In this document: piece by piece, positions 22,900-33,474 of the stretch
Layout of the letters: each line of letters begins with the position of its first letter
Numbering within the stretch: position 1 is the stretch's first letter
From: Paguma larvata
Taxonomy: Eukaryota; Chordata; Mammalia; Carnivora; Viverridae
Direction of reading: 5' to 3'
Length of the DNA: 64,000 nt
NCBI GenBank assembly: GCA_030068075.1
Contig: CM057841.1
Span: 47,285,030-47,349,029 of the forward strand
Translations under genes and position numbers: made by a program
The notes under the pieces: model-generated
Database searches by the model: none
What the model was told of the DNA's origin: nothing
The model's input: the letters and a program-made list of their open reading frames with translations, nothing else

Positions 22900-23600
22900 G
22901 AAGAGTTTGAAATGGGGAGACTTCCTGGCGACTGGGAAACTGAACAGCCTCCTGGGTTCTGTCACCAAAAGCTGCAGCTTTAATCAAGGCTGTTGTAGTG
23001 TCCCGTTTGTTTTGGAGCTCCCAAATCCACCAGTTTGGTACAAGAAATCACGTGTAACACACAAGTTATTGTTCCCAGTATTTAATGATTACTGGACTTT
23101 AGCAAGAAATATCACGATAGAGTGTATTGTATAAGAACTGTAAGAGGGTAGTGAGAAGACAGCTCACTTATATTTAAATTGCATTAGTAATTACTAAGTA
23201 GTAATTAGTAATTTCTGTTTATGATAGCATACTTTATGAGTACGTGGGGGTCTTGTCCTCAGTGAAAAGTACAAGGGCTTTCCAGATATTAGAAAATCAA
23301 GACCTCCCATTTGCGAGGGCTGTCTAGGTTAAAGGCAGTCACCCTATCCACAGGTTTACTTACCCTTGTACTTGTGGAAAGTAACCCAGTCATCTAGGCA
23401 GTGTATTTCTCATCCATTTAGTGTATTGATGCTTTTAAGAGTATTTTAACCTACTTACATTTATTGTGATAAAATTTGGTCTGATATCTCATCTTAAGTG
23501 CCTTTAATTTTTGATGTTTATTTCTGTCCTATTTTGTCCCTTCTACTATTGGACTCTGACTTTCTTTGCCCTTTTGTCATCCTTTGCTATTCTGGAAGAT
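22900..23600. other. No recognised gene
   Basis: A 78-residue open frame at 22898-23134 shows no family features. The rest is AT-rich without a named repeat. Confidence 0.3.
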
Positions 23601-24232
23601 GTTTCTCCTGTTTTTATTGCACTAGTGGTACCATCGAGATTTAAAACATTCTTAGAAATATTTTAAGTGTAGAAAAATATAGAATCTACAAAAAGTCTAT
23701 GTACCTTCCCTTAGCTTTATCATATGTAAACATTTTATCATTGCTTTTTCATGTTTCTAAGAATTAAAGTGTTGCAAATGTCATTGAAGTCCCTTGTATT
23801 AAATTGCATTTCTCTCTCTGTGGCTCCAGAAGCAGTCTGCCATTTGAATATGGTGTTAGTCATGCCCATAGATGCTTTTAAACTTGTTATATATGGTTAT
23901 TTCCATAAACATCATAACATTATTTATGCATGTTTTGAATTTGCATAAATATATATCTTTCTGCAGCTTACTTTTAAAATTCAATTGTGTAATTGAGATT
24001 TAAACACATAGTTCAAGTTCATTCATTTCCACTCAGGTTTAGTGTTTAATTTTTGTGGGATAAAACTGTTGATTTAGCCATTGTCTTAATAATGGACATT
24101 TAAGTTGTTTGGACTTTTTGATTTTGAAAAACTGATACAGTGAACATTATTGGGCATGTTTCCTCATGCACACATGAAATAATTTTTCTATGACATACTT
24201 AGAATTGCTGGGTCAAAATGTAGGGCGAGGGA
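23600..24232 (-). repeat. Probable ancient L1 fragment, minus
   Basis: Wording such as AATAATGGACATTTAAGTTG and AGAATTGCTGGGTCAAAATG resembles the complement of old L1 3' regions. Highly diverged. Confidence 0.5.
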
Positions 24233-24478
24233 AAGTACGTTATGGATGATGGAAAGAAACTGTAACTGGCAACAAGGCCTGGTTGATTATTCCATGTTCT
24301 ACCTTGACCATTTTCTTTTTTTTATTTACCGTGTATTTCTTTTATAACAGCTTCAACTTATCCTTGGTTAGTTGAGGTGATTGGACAATGATATTTAATA
24401 GTCCTATGATTTTATGATCTTTTCAATTTTTCAGGAGCAATTCCTAAGTGCAATATTGTTTTCTTTTTCATAATCTAG

Positions 24479-26155
24479 AACCAAGACTGCAAATGAATTC
24501 ATAACAACAAAAGATATAGCACAGGCATAGATTATGTTCTGTAGTAAACTCCAGAGAGACATTTTCCAAGGAACTACCTTTTTAGAAGAATACGAATTGA
24601 AAAAAAAAAAAAAAAAAAGATCTCACAGTTTGTGAGTTCGAGCCCCACGTCGGGCTCTGTGCTGATGGCTCAGGGCCTGGAGCCTGCTTCACATTTTGTG
24701 TCTCCCTCTCTCTCTGCCCTTCCCTTACTCAAGCTCTGTCTCTATGTCTCTCAAAAATAAAATAAAAACGTTAAAAAAATTAAAAAAAAGAATAGGAAGT
24801 GGAGAGTCTCCACTGGAGATGTTATTTTAATCAATATACAAACATTTTATCAGTCTTAGAGCATTCCCTCTAGGGAGAGGTTCTGGGAATGTAAGATGTG
24901 TGGGAAAGGCATCAGCTTTAATTCAAAACTGATTCAGCACCAAAGAATGTATAAAGGGGTGAGACCCTTCAAATGTATAGAGTGTGAGAAAACCTTTGGA
25001 TTTAACTCCCACCTTAGCACCATATAAGTCCACGCTATAGTTTTGAAGCTATATCAATTTAAGGAATGGGGCAAAATTAATCTGACATTAAGCCACACTG
25101 TGGAAAAACCCTTCAAATATGTAGAATGTGGAAATAATTTCAAGTATAGTTCTTACTATATTAGACATAAAGAATCTAACTGGAGAGAAGCCCTATAAAT
25201 GTAATGAATGTGGGAAAAGCTCTCAATGTCAATGCAAATCCAATCAGGGATCCAAGAAACCATAATGGAGATAAGCTTTATTTGTGTGTGGAATATGGGG
25301 ATGGTTTCAGGTGTAATTCTATCTTCAACATCCAACAAACCCACATGGGGAGGGGAATATAATGAATGTGGGAGAGCCTTCAAATGTAGCTCCCAATACA
25401 GAAAGCATCGGCTTATTCATACTGAGAGAAGCCATTTCAGTGTAAGGAACTTGGAAAAGCCTTCAGCATCAGTGAAAAACTAATTCAGCATAAAAATAAA
25501 TCCACAGTGGGGAAAAACCATTAAATATTAAGTGTGAGAAAGCTCTTAAATGTGTAACTTCAGACTTTGTCAGCATTAGGAAATCTACACTGGGAAGACA
25601 CTTTATGAGTGAAGTGATTGCAGGAAAGGTGTATCTCCCAAGTGAGTTAATATCAGAATATTTGTACCAGAGAAGAGCCCTCCACATTGTTAATGCAAAA
25701 CTAATTGGGCATCCAGGAATCTGCCATGGGAAGAACTTAACAAATGCATGTTGTGTGAGGAGGGCTTTAACTGTAGTCCTGAAGATACCTCCCAGTTTTG
25801 ATATGCATCAGAGTATCTACACTGGAGAAAAACTCTACCAGTGTAAGTGCTACAGGAAAGCATTCCATATTGTTAAAGAAAAATTAAATGGGCATGATGA
25901 TAGAAAGAAACTATATGTACAAAGCACGTGAAAGGTTTCAGCTAGAGTTGTAACGGTATTATTTGTTACAGAGGCGAGAAATCCAGTGACTGTAAAACAA
26001 GAGTTACATCCAATTTAGACAGCCTAGGGTATGCCCTTGGAAACAAGTTCTGATAATACGTCTGGAAAGCTTAAGCATTAAAGCAGAACTAATACATCAT
26101 CTGACAGTCCGTTCCAGGGTGAAAGTCTAATAATGTAATGAATGTGACAAAGGCA
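24479..26155 (+). pseudogene. Decayed KRAB-type zinc-finger gene, last exon
   Basis: A splice acceptor ...TAATCTAG at 24478 is followed by G-AA CCA AGA CTG CAA, typical of the start of a zinc-finger exon downstream of KRAB. A SINE splits the linker (24600-24788). From about 24862 finger pieces follow: ECKMCGKGISFNSKLIQHQR, PFKCIECEKTFGFNSHLS, YNECGRAFKCSSQYRKHRLIH and IYTGEKLYQCKCYRKAFHIV. Each is interrupted by frameshifts or stops, and many cysteines and histidines are lost. About a dozen finger units are traceable, the last near 26130. No KRAB exon was found upstream in the window. It is an old, dead member of the local zinc-finger cluster; its parent is unknown. Confidence 0.85.
24600..24788 (+). 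repeat. 5'-truncated SINE preceded by an A-tract
   Basis: A run of 19 A (24600-24618) leads directly into GATCTCACAGTTTGTGAG, so the first 55-60 bases of the tRNA-like head are missing. The body and A-rich tail are present. The flanks AGAATACGAATTG and AGAATAGGAAGTG look like the target duplication, so the A-tract seems part of the insert. Confidence 0.85.
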
Positions 26156-26159
26156 TTAT

Positions 26160-26600
26160 TTCTATTTTTAAATCTTTTATTTTTAATGGGAGATAATTGA
26201 TATTTCAATTTCCATGTATCCACCATCTAGGTTAGCAAATATTGGCATTTTGCCAACACTTCAAAAATATTTCTTTCACAATATCTTCTTTGTTTCTCCT
26301 TCCCTTCTCCCTCCTCCCAGTGTAAACAACTATGTTGGGGTTAGTGTGTATCAAATTATCCATAAATATTATATATATCTCTAATTTGTGCATTTTTAAA
26401 AATATGAAAACATTTTGCACTGTATCCTTTTGTCACATGCTTTTTTTTTTTAACTCAGTAGGATTTTTATGAGATTAACATGTTTAAGCTTCTAGCTCTA
26501 GTTCATTTTAACTAATGAATAGAATTCTCTACAGCCTACTTCCTTACTTTTACAATCTCCAGAAATGCAATGGTGAATATCTTTGTATGTGTTAAACCAA
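26160..26600 (-). repeat. Possible ancient L1 fragment
   Basis: Directly follows the zinc-finger relic. Reads like the complement of old L1 3' flanks (CCATCTAGGTTAGCAAATAT, TTTGTCACATGCTTTTT, AATGCAATGGTGAATATC). Weak evidence. Confidence 0.4.
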
Positions 26601-26667
26601 CTCAAAGAGGTCTATAGGGAGAAAGCCAAAGCAAGGGAGTCTTCATGTTTAATAGTTGGTAAGTTCA

Positions 26668-26884
26668 GGGGTGCCTGGATGGCTCAGTCATTTAAGTGTT
26701 GGACTTTAGCTCAGGTCATGATCTCACAGTTCATAGGTTTGAGTCCCGTCTCGGGATCTGTGCTGACAGCTCAAAGCCTGGAGCAGTGCTTTAGATTCTG
26801 TGTCTCCCTCTCTCTCTGCCCCTTCCCTGGTCCTGTTCCCTCTCTGTCTCAAAAATAAGTAAACATTTTAAAAGAATAAAAGAA
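26668..26884 (+). repeat. SINE (felid type)
   Basis: GGGGTGCCTGGATGGCTCAG head. The flanks AATAGTTGGTAAGTTCA and AATAGTAGGTAAGTTCA are the target duplication. Confidence 0.93.
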
Positions 26885-29130
26885 AATAGTAGGTAAGTTC
26901 ATTCTACTTATATAATAGAGGAGTTAGACAATGAAGGTAATGACTCTGTAAGAAATCAGTAGATGTAATGTGCTCATTACATATTAAGTGAATAAACTTA
27001 ATTTCCTACAACAAGCATATACTAACAAGGGGTTGTTTTCGTTTTTGTTTTTAGCAAGTGGAGCATGCTAAAACAATTTCCCCCAACAAATATGTAAAAA
27101 AAAAAGTTTGCAGTAATCATATAACCTTGTCATCTAAAGTAGGTTCCATAGGAGGTGAATATAAAACTTTTGTAGTCAGTAGTAGTGCTTTCTCTTTATT
27201 AATGGAGGCATTAGACAGAAACTCAAATTCGTTATAATAAGACACAGTGTGTGTTTGTCAGAATTTAGTTTAAGTAAACTAGATTTATTTATTAATTAAA
27301 TTTATTAGTATATGATTTATTACATGGTTTTAGAAGCTTATAAACTCATTGGGAAGGTTGAAGAAAATAAATTTTAGGTAAATTTCTGGGAATGACTCCC
27401 ACAGCAACACTGTAGGTCTGTACCATCAAAGGTCAAAGGTGGTGTGATTCCTGCAATAGATTTGAAACTGCCTTCTAGATAACAGCTGGGGTCTTCTGAA
27501 GCATGCTGCCTCTGTGGTGAACTGCACCACTTGAATCACATAAGTTAGTCCTGCATGAATACATCTATCAGTGGAACCTACCCAGAAGCCCCGCCACAAA
27601 GAATATGGGAGATTTGATGTTTAGCTTTCCATCTTGTGGTATAGGAAAGCACATCAGAAGAAGGCCGGAAAAGATGTTAAGTGAGCCACTCCACAGTATC
27701 TACCACATATAGTATGTATTGATTGGACTCAGACTACACTGGCATCCCATCTGGCTAATGGTCCTCTTTTTAATGCCTTTAGGTAACTGGTATGTAATAT
27801 TTTTAAATACTTCTTCAGAAAATCATAGGCATTGATTTCTCAAAAGCAAGTACAAGAATATTCATCCCTTTAAGATTTCTCATTAAATACCATCGTTACT
27901 TGTGACTTATGGTATTAAAAAGTTTTGACCAAAACCGAATCAAAGTTTTGGGACTTGTAATTTTTTTTATTTACATAAAATGCCTTGTGTGCATGTTCCC
28001 AAGATTTTTTTAGGTTATAGAAATATAACCTACAGGGTCATAGTGCATATGCATTTTCAATTTTATGTGATATTGCCCAGTTGCTCTCCACAGCATCGGT
28101 ATGTTCACATTCTCAAGAACAAAGTATGAGTACCCATTTCCCTATATCTACATCACTTGTTCTCATACTTACTATTCTCTTCCTTTGGATCTTTATTAGC
28201 TGTATAATGGATATTCTCATTTTATTCATGTTTTTTAACCTCTTTTGTATTTTCCATCTCTTTGTCAAACTGTGTTATAGTCTGTGTCGGTATTGTATCG
28301 CTAAAAGTTTCATCAACCACATCTTCTGAGGCTCCAAGAACATGAGTAGTTACCAGCCAGAAGCCTGGTTGGATCAGAGCAACAGACTAGGCAGAAGTCT
28401 GCCTAGAGTCAAGGTCCCTTTGTATTATTGCTACCTATTTGAATTTGAACTATATTTCAGAGCTTATGGTCTGACCTCATCAGGACCTGCTATTTTTCTG
28501 TCTATGGAGATGTAGGCCCTGAAGCGTTTGTAGATTCCCGGGTGATGTTAAGGCCCTCAGTGACTGAGTTGAGGCAATGAGAGATGAAAGGGTCATAATG
28601 CAAAGGTAGCCAAGAAGCCTCCTACATCACTGTGCGATCTCTGTTGTTTCATCTTTCCAAGACTCGTTCCCTCAGTGGAATAATAGATTTTTGGGGTGAA
28701 GAAGGCAAATCTCCTAACGTGTTGTTCTTTGTCAAGCCAAGGGCACTAAGACAGAATAAACATTGACAATTTGGGAGCAGTTTGGATGCTGATGATGTGT
28801 AATGAGAAATTAATAATACCTAAAGATTAATTTCTAGAGAGGGGCCATCTAGAAGACTGAATAAATGTGCTTGTATATCTGTAGTTACAGCTGATTCCCG
28901 TAAGAGAATAGTGTGTGATAAATATTAACGAGAGTTAGGAATAGTACCGCTTCCCGCTCTTCATTACTGTGGCTGGGCCTTTTAAATAGCCGCCTAACTG
29001 CTCTCTTGCCTAACTTAAATCCATTTTTCACACCGCAGTTAAAACTTGATATACCTATAAGGAAATCCAACTTGATTCAAAGAGCAGAACCAGCTTGTGT
29101 ACAGGCAAATAAGAGAATCCCCAAACGCTA
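26885..29130. other. No recognised gene, 2.2 kb
   Basis: Mostly AT-rich DNA between the dead zinc-finger exon and the first CpG promoter. No exon with conserved coding signal and no named repeat that I can support. Confidence 0.35.
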
Positions 29131-29149
29131 GCGCTCATCCAGGATCTTT

Positions 29150-29480
29150 GGCTTCCTCTGTCCTTTGGGAAGGTTGAAAAGGCTGCGCGACCGCAAGCTC
29201 CTCCGCGAGAAGGCCGCCTCCTCCCAAGCGCTCAGAGGAAACCCGAAAAAACCCGAAAAATCGCCAGTGTCCTAGAGGGAAGGAAGCGCGCTCCGAGAGA
29301 CGCGCCGGGCGATGACGCACTTCCGGCGCGCCACCTGCCGTTCGCCTGCAGTCAGTCGGCATCCGCCCCCCGTCGGAGGTCAGTGCGGAATGAGAGCTTT
29401 CTGTCCCGGGCCCCAGGCTGGCGGCTTCTGGATTCCTGAGGCTTCTGGAGGCCTGTCCGGAACGGAGTCGGGGGACGGCG
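29150..29480 (+). promoter_or_regulatory. CpG-island promoter of the broken ZNF19-like copy
   Basis: CpG-dense block containing TGACGCACTTCCGG (29313-29326), an ATF/CRE-like site next to an ETS site. The same pair occurs in the ZNF19 promoter at 48181-48194. No TATA box is evident. A putative non-coding exon ends at 29378 with donor GAG|GTCAGT, aligned with the ZNF19 exon 1 donor. Start site inferred, not seen. Confidence 0.7.
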
Positions 29481-30690
29481 TGGCTACGGAGAAGAGCGAG
29501 GCGGCCTGCGTGCTATCCCACTTTTACCCGCAGTCCTTCGTCGTGACCCAGTCCTTCACTCATCGTCGTGACCGCATAAGGAAATGGGGGTTGAGGGTGT
29601 GGACAGCCTTTGGAAGTTGTAGCCCCCTGGGATGACCCACAGGCTTCAGTTTAGTCCGTTACCCCACTGAGCGCTTATTAAGTGCATTGAAGTTCCGGCG
29701 ATGCAGCTGCAGGGAACTTTGAGTCCAGTGGAGAAATGGATATTCATAAGTTCTGATCATAGCTCTGCCCCTGCTGATAATGACCCCATTGACTTGAGGC
29801 AGAAGAACGTTCTGAATATTCACGGGCCCCTTGGCCTGGCGTCCAGCAGCCTCTTCATCCTCGGTCTTGCAGCACACTCCTTTTCAGCTACAACAGAGTC
29901 TTTGGCCTTGTACTTCTAAAACGTGGTTCTTTAGGCCATTCCCCCTCCTCCTCCCCTATCCCCTCGCCCCCCCCCCCCTTTGGCGTAGTTAATTCCCCTT
30001 CTCAAGTCTTCCTCGATTAGGGCAATCCACCTGCTTTCACTGGCACTGTCGACATCATCGTCGGTTCGCAGACCACCGTATACCTTAGCACTTTACACGG
30101 TTGTAATCTCACATTTTAGTGCAAATCACACAAGAGCAGAAAGTTTTTTTTACTTGTGTTTGAATCCCTAGTGCCAACCATATTTCCGTGTACAGAGTAT
30201 ACCTCAATAAACATTGACTGAAGGGACAAATATGTTTGTAATTGCAGTGTAAGATACTTGATACAACAAAAGAATACATGCCCAGCAGATCTAACTTAAT
30301 TTGGGCCTTCCAGAATAGGACTTTCAATCAGATCTGAAGCTGTGAAAAGGAGTTAACAGGTTAAAAAGGGGGCAATTAGGGAAAGGCTATTAGAGGCGGG
30401 GAAACAGCATGTGCCAGGAAATATTTGGGACCCAGTCAGCCATTTAATACCTGCATTATGACATTTCTTTTAATGAAAAAAATAATATAAAATTAGGGAA
30501 ATAAAGTGACAGAAATGAAAAATAAAAATCATCATAAGAGGACCATTCAGAAATCTTTACGGTTTAAAGTTTATATCAACTGAGCAGTTGTGTAGATAAA
30601 AGTACACATGTACGATTTTTTTATACAATTGGAAGTTTAAATATGAAATTTTTTCACCTGCATTTGAATATTTTCCTATGTTGTGAAATA
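29481..30690 (+). other. Intron-like part of the broken paralogue
   Basis: Contains homology blocks to the ZNF19 first intron, a C-run at about 29967-29979, and an L2/MIR-like end at about 30160-30230 also present at 48925-49010. No coding content supported. Confidence 0.5.
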
Positions 30691-30711
30691 TTCTATGGCA
30701 TGATTTCTTTT

Positions 30712-30897
30712 AATTAATTTTTTTTTAATTTAAAGAGTGATCAGGTGAGAGGCGCAGAGAACGAGAGAGAGAAAATCTTATGCAGGCTCCACACTGAGTA
30801 TGGAGCCAGACACGGGATTTGATCCTACAACCCTAGGGTCATGACCTGAGTGGAAATCGTGTAGGACATTCAACTGACTGGGCCACCCAGGCACCCC
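30712..30897 (-). repeat. Carnivoran SINE, minus
   Basis: Ends GGCCACCCAGGCACCCC. It is flanked by GGCATGATTTCTTTT (30697) and AGCATGATTTTTT (30903), its probable target duplication. Confidence 0.85.
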
Positions 30898-30916
30898 GCC
30901 ACAGCATGATTTTTTA

Positions 30917-31532
30917 AAATTAATTATTTATTTTTAATTTTTTTTCCAAGTTAGCATGTGGTGTGACAGTGATTTCAGGAGTAGATTGCTTAATGCCCCT
31001 TACCCATTTAGCTCATTCCCTCTCCCACAACCCCTCCAGCAACCCTCTATTTGTTCACTATATTTAAGAGTCTCTTATGTTTTGTCCCCTTCCCTGTTTT
31101 TATATTATTTTTGCTTTCCTTCCCTTATGTTCATCTGTTTTGTATCTTAAAGTCCGCGCATGAGTGGTCATATGATATTTGTCTTTCTCTGACTAATTTC
31201 ACTTAGCATAATATCCTCTAGTTCCATCCATGTAGTTGTAAATCGCAAGATTTCATTCTTTTTGATTGCCAAGTAACACTCCATGTGTATATATACCACA
31301 CCTTCTTACCATTCATCTGTCGATGGACATTTGGGTGCTTTCCATACTTTGGCTATTATTGATAGCACTGCTATAAGCATTGGGGTGCATATGCCCATTT
31401 GAAACAGCACCTGTATCCCTTGGATAAATACCTAGTCGTGTAATTGCTGGGTCGGAGGGTAGTTCTATTTTTAAGTTTTTGAGGAACCTCCATACTGTTT
31501 TCCAGAGTGGCTGCACCAGTTTGCATTCCCAC
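30917..31532 (-). mobile_element. 5'-truncated LINE-1, minus
   Basis: Complement of the L1 ORF2 end plus 3'UTR: GTTCCATCCATGTAGTTG, TTGGCTATTATTGATAGC and TTTTTGAGGAACCTCCATAC are visible. The flanks ACAGCATGATTTTTTAA (30901) and ACAGTATGATTTTTAA (31533) are the target duplication, so this is one insertion of about 615 bases. Confidence 0.9.
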
Positions 31533-31719
31533 ACAGTATGATTTTTAATGACTACTCTGTGGTTTCTGATTTGTACCAAATTGTTGGATATTTAACATTG
31601 CACCTTTTTCATATAAGAAATAACTGTGATGAATGCTTATGAGCAGAAATCTTTGGACATCTCAGATCAATTCCTCAAGTTGGGACTTTCAAAAATTGAT
31701 TTTAAAATTTAACTACCTA

Positions 31720-31951
31720 GGGGCACCTGAGTGGCTCAGTTGCTTAAGCTTCTGACTTCGGCTCAAGTCATGATCTCACAGTTCCTGAGTTCAAGCCCCG
31801 ATTCGGGTTCTATACTGACAGCTCAGAGCCTGGAGCCTGCTTCAGATTCTGTGTCTCCCTCTCTCTCTCTGCCCCTCCCCTGCTCACACTCTGTCTCTCT
31901 GTCTCTCAAAACTGAATAAACATTAAAAAAATATTTTAATAAAAAATATAA
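31720..31951 (+). repeat. SINE (felid type) with a perfect target duplication
   Basis: TAAAATTTAACTACCTA occurs unchanged at 31703-31719 and 31953-31969 (17 bases), so the insertion is comparatively recent. Confidence 0.95.
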
Positions 31952-32009
31952 ATAAAATTTAACTACCTAAGCAAATTTAAACAGTGCTACATGTGTATGG
32001 TAAGAAAAA

Positions 32010-32247
32010 GGGGGTGCCTGGGTGCCTCAGTCGGTTGAGTGTCCGACTTTGGCTCAGGTCATGATCTCACCATTCCCGAGTTCCAGCCCTGCGTTGGGCT
32101 CTGTGCTGACGGCTCAGAGCCTGGAGCCTGTTTCAGATTCTGTGTCTCCCTCTCTGTCTGTGCCCCTCCTCCGCTCATGCTCTGTCTGTCTCTCTCTGTC
32201 TCTCTCAAAAATAAATAAACATTAAAAAATAATAAAAAATATAAAAA
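32010..32247 (+). repeat. SINE (felid type)
   Basis: GGGGGTGCCTGGGTGCCTCAG head, long body and A-rich tail. The AAGAAAAAG flanks may be the target duplication. Confidence 0.93.
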
Positions 32248-32264
32248 AAGAAAAAGCATTACCT

Positions 32265-32454
32265 GGGGCGCCTGGGTGGCTCAGTCAATTGAGTGACTCT
32301 TGATTTTGGCGTAGGTCAAATCAAGGGTTGTGGGATTGGGCACCAAGCTGGACATGGAAACTGCTTAAGATTCTCTGTCTCTCTCTCTGTCCCACTCATG
32401 CTCACTCTCTCTGTCTCTTTCTCTCTCTCACATTAAAAAAAACAAAAACAAAAA
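32265..32454 (+). repeat. SINE, variant body
   Basis: GGGGCGCCTGGGTGGCTCAG head, but the second half differs from the felid-long form (CACCAAGCTGGACATGG, then a short CT tract). Probably another subfamily. Confidence 0.85.
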
Positions 32455-32494
32455 CCCCACCAAATATAGCTCTTGAAATTTGGTAAACTTAGCA

Positions 32495-32715
32495 TAAAAT
32501 CCAAGTTTGACCATCTATTTGTGTGAACTTGGTGAAGTCCCTTAATCTCTTAGTTTCTGTTTACTCAGCTGATGGGGGGGGGGGCGGGAAATGACCCAAA
32601 AATCTCAATCTCATTTAAAGGAATGTTATGAGGTCTAAATGAGAAGATGTGTATATCAAGCATTTTAGCATGATGCTGAGCATGTACAAACTCTTAATAA
32701 AAGGAAGTTATTGCT
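32495..32715 (+). repeat. MIR relic
   Basis: Follows MIR order: TGTGTGAACTTGGTGAAGTC, TTAATCTCTTAGTTTC, then GGTCTAAATGAGAAGATGTG and CTCTTAATAAAAG. A G-run at 32573-32582 interrupts it. Confidence 0.7.
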
Positions 32716-32865
32716 AACTTTGTAGATTGGAGGAAGGTCCATGTTTACAAAAAATTTGATGTTGATAGTTTCCATCCAGGATCATGTTTTGCCTTTTCAT
32801 TTATGTTTCACACTAACATTTTATAATTTTCTTTACATGAATTTATGTTTCTTATATTTTAAAAA

Positions 32866-33039
32866 GTTTTTTTAAAAGTTTATTTAGTTTTGAGACAGAG
32901 ACAGAGCACAAACAGGGGAGGGGCAGAGAGAGAGACAGAATCCGAGGCAGGCTCCAGGCTCTGAGCTGTCAGTACAGAGCCTGATGCAGGGTTTGAACTC
33001 ATGAGCTGTGAGATCATCACCTGAGCCACTCGGGCACCC
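32866..33039 (-). repeat. SINE (felid type), minus, slightly shortened head
   Basis: GGCTCCAGGCTCTGAGCTGT body, ending CTGAGCCACTCGGGCACCC. About 20 bases of the head are missing. Confidence 0.88.
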
Positions 33040-33071
33040 TTGTTGTATTTCTTACTAAGTTTATTCTTGGC

Positions 33072-33273
33072 TTTTTTTTTTTAAGTTTATTTAGAGAGAG
33101 ATAGAGCAGAAGCTGGAGATGGGCAGAGAGAGAGGATGAGAGGGAGAATCCCAAACAGGCTCCTCACAGTCAGCCCAGCCTGAAGCTGGGCTCAGTCTCA
33201 TGAACCATGAGATCATGATCTGAGCTGAAATCAAGAGTCAGACGCTTAACCTCCTGAGACACCCATGTACCCC
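33072..33273 (-). repeat. SINE, minus
   Basis: T-rich start, (GA) tract, body variant (CAAACAGGCTCC), ending GAGACACCCATGTACCCC. Confidence 0.87.
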
Positions 33274-33339
33274 TCTGGCTTCTTTTTTTAACGTTTGTTT
33301 TGTTTTTGTTTATATATATTTTTGCCCCACTGTATGGTT

Positions 33340-33416
33340 TTACCTAGGAAAGATAGCACTATCTAGTGGTTATGAATACCGGTCTTGTGGCCTAAGATAA
33401 TTACTGAAACTTTCTA
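33340..33416 (+). repeat. MIR core fragment
   Basis: ATCTAGTGGTTATGAATACC and TTACTGAAACTTTCTAAG follow MIR order. A better MIR lies at a comparable place in the ZNF19 intron (49695-49870), so it may predate the duplication. Confidence 0.5.
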
Positions 33417-33420
33417 AGTC

Positions 33421-33455
<35 letters not shown>

Positions 33456-33474
33456 TTCATTCATTCATTCATTT
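33421..33474. repeat. (TTTA)n/(TTCA)n microsatellite
   Basis: About nine ATTT units followed by four ATTC units. Confidence 0.95.

Noticed and set aside
29312..29635. 107-residue frame across the CpG island
   Set aside because: It spans the exon 1 donor of the duplicated promoter and is not conserved as a frame in the intact copy.
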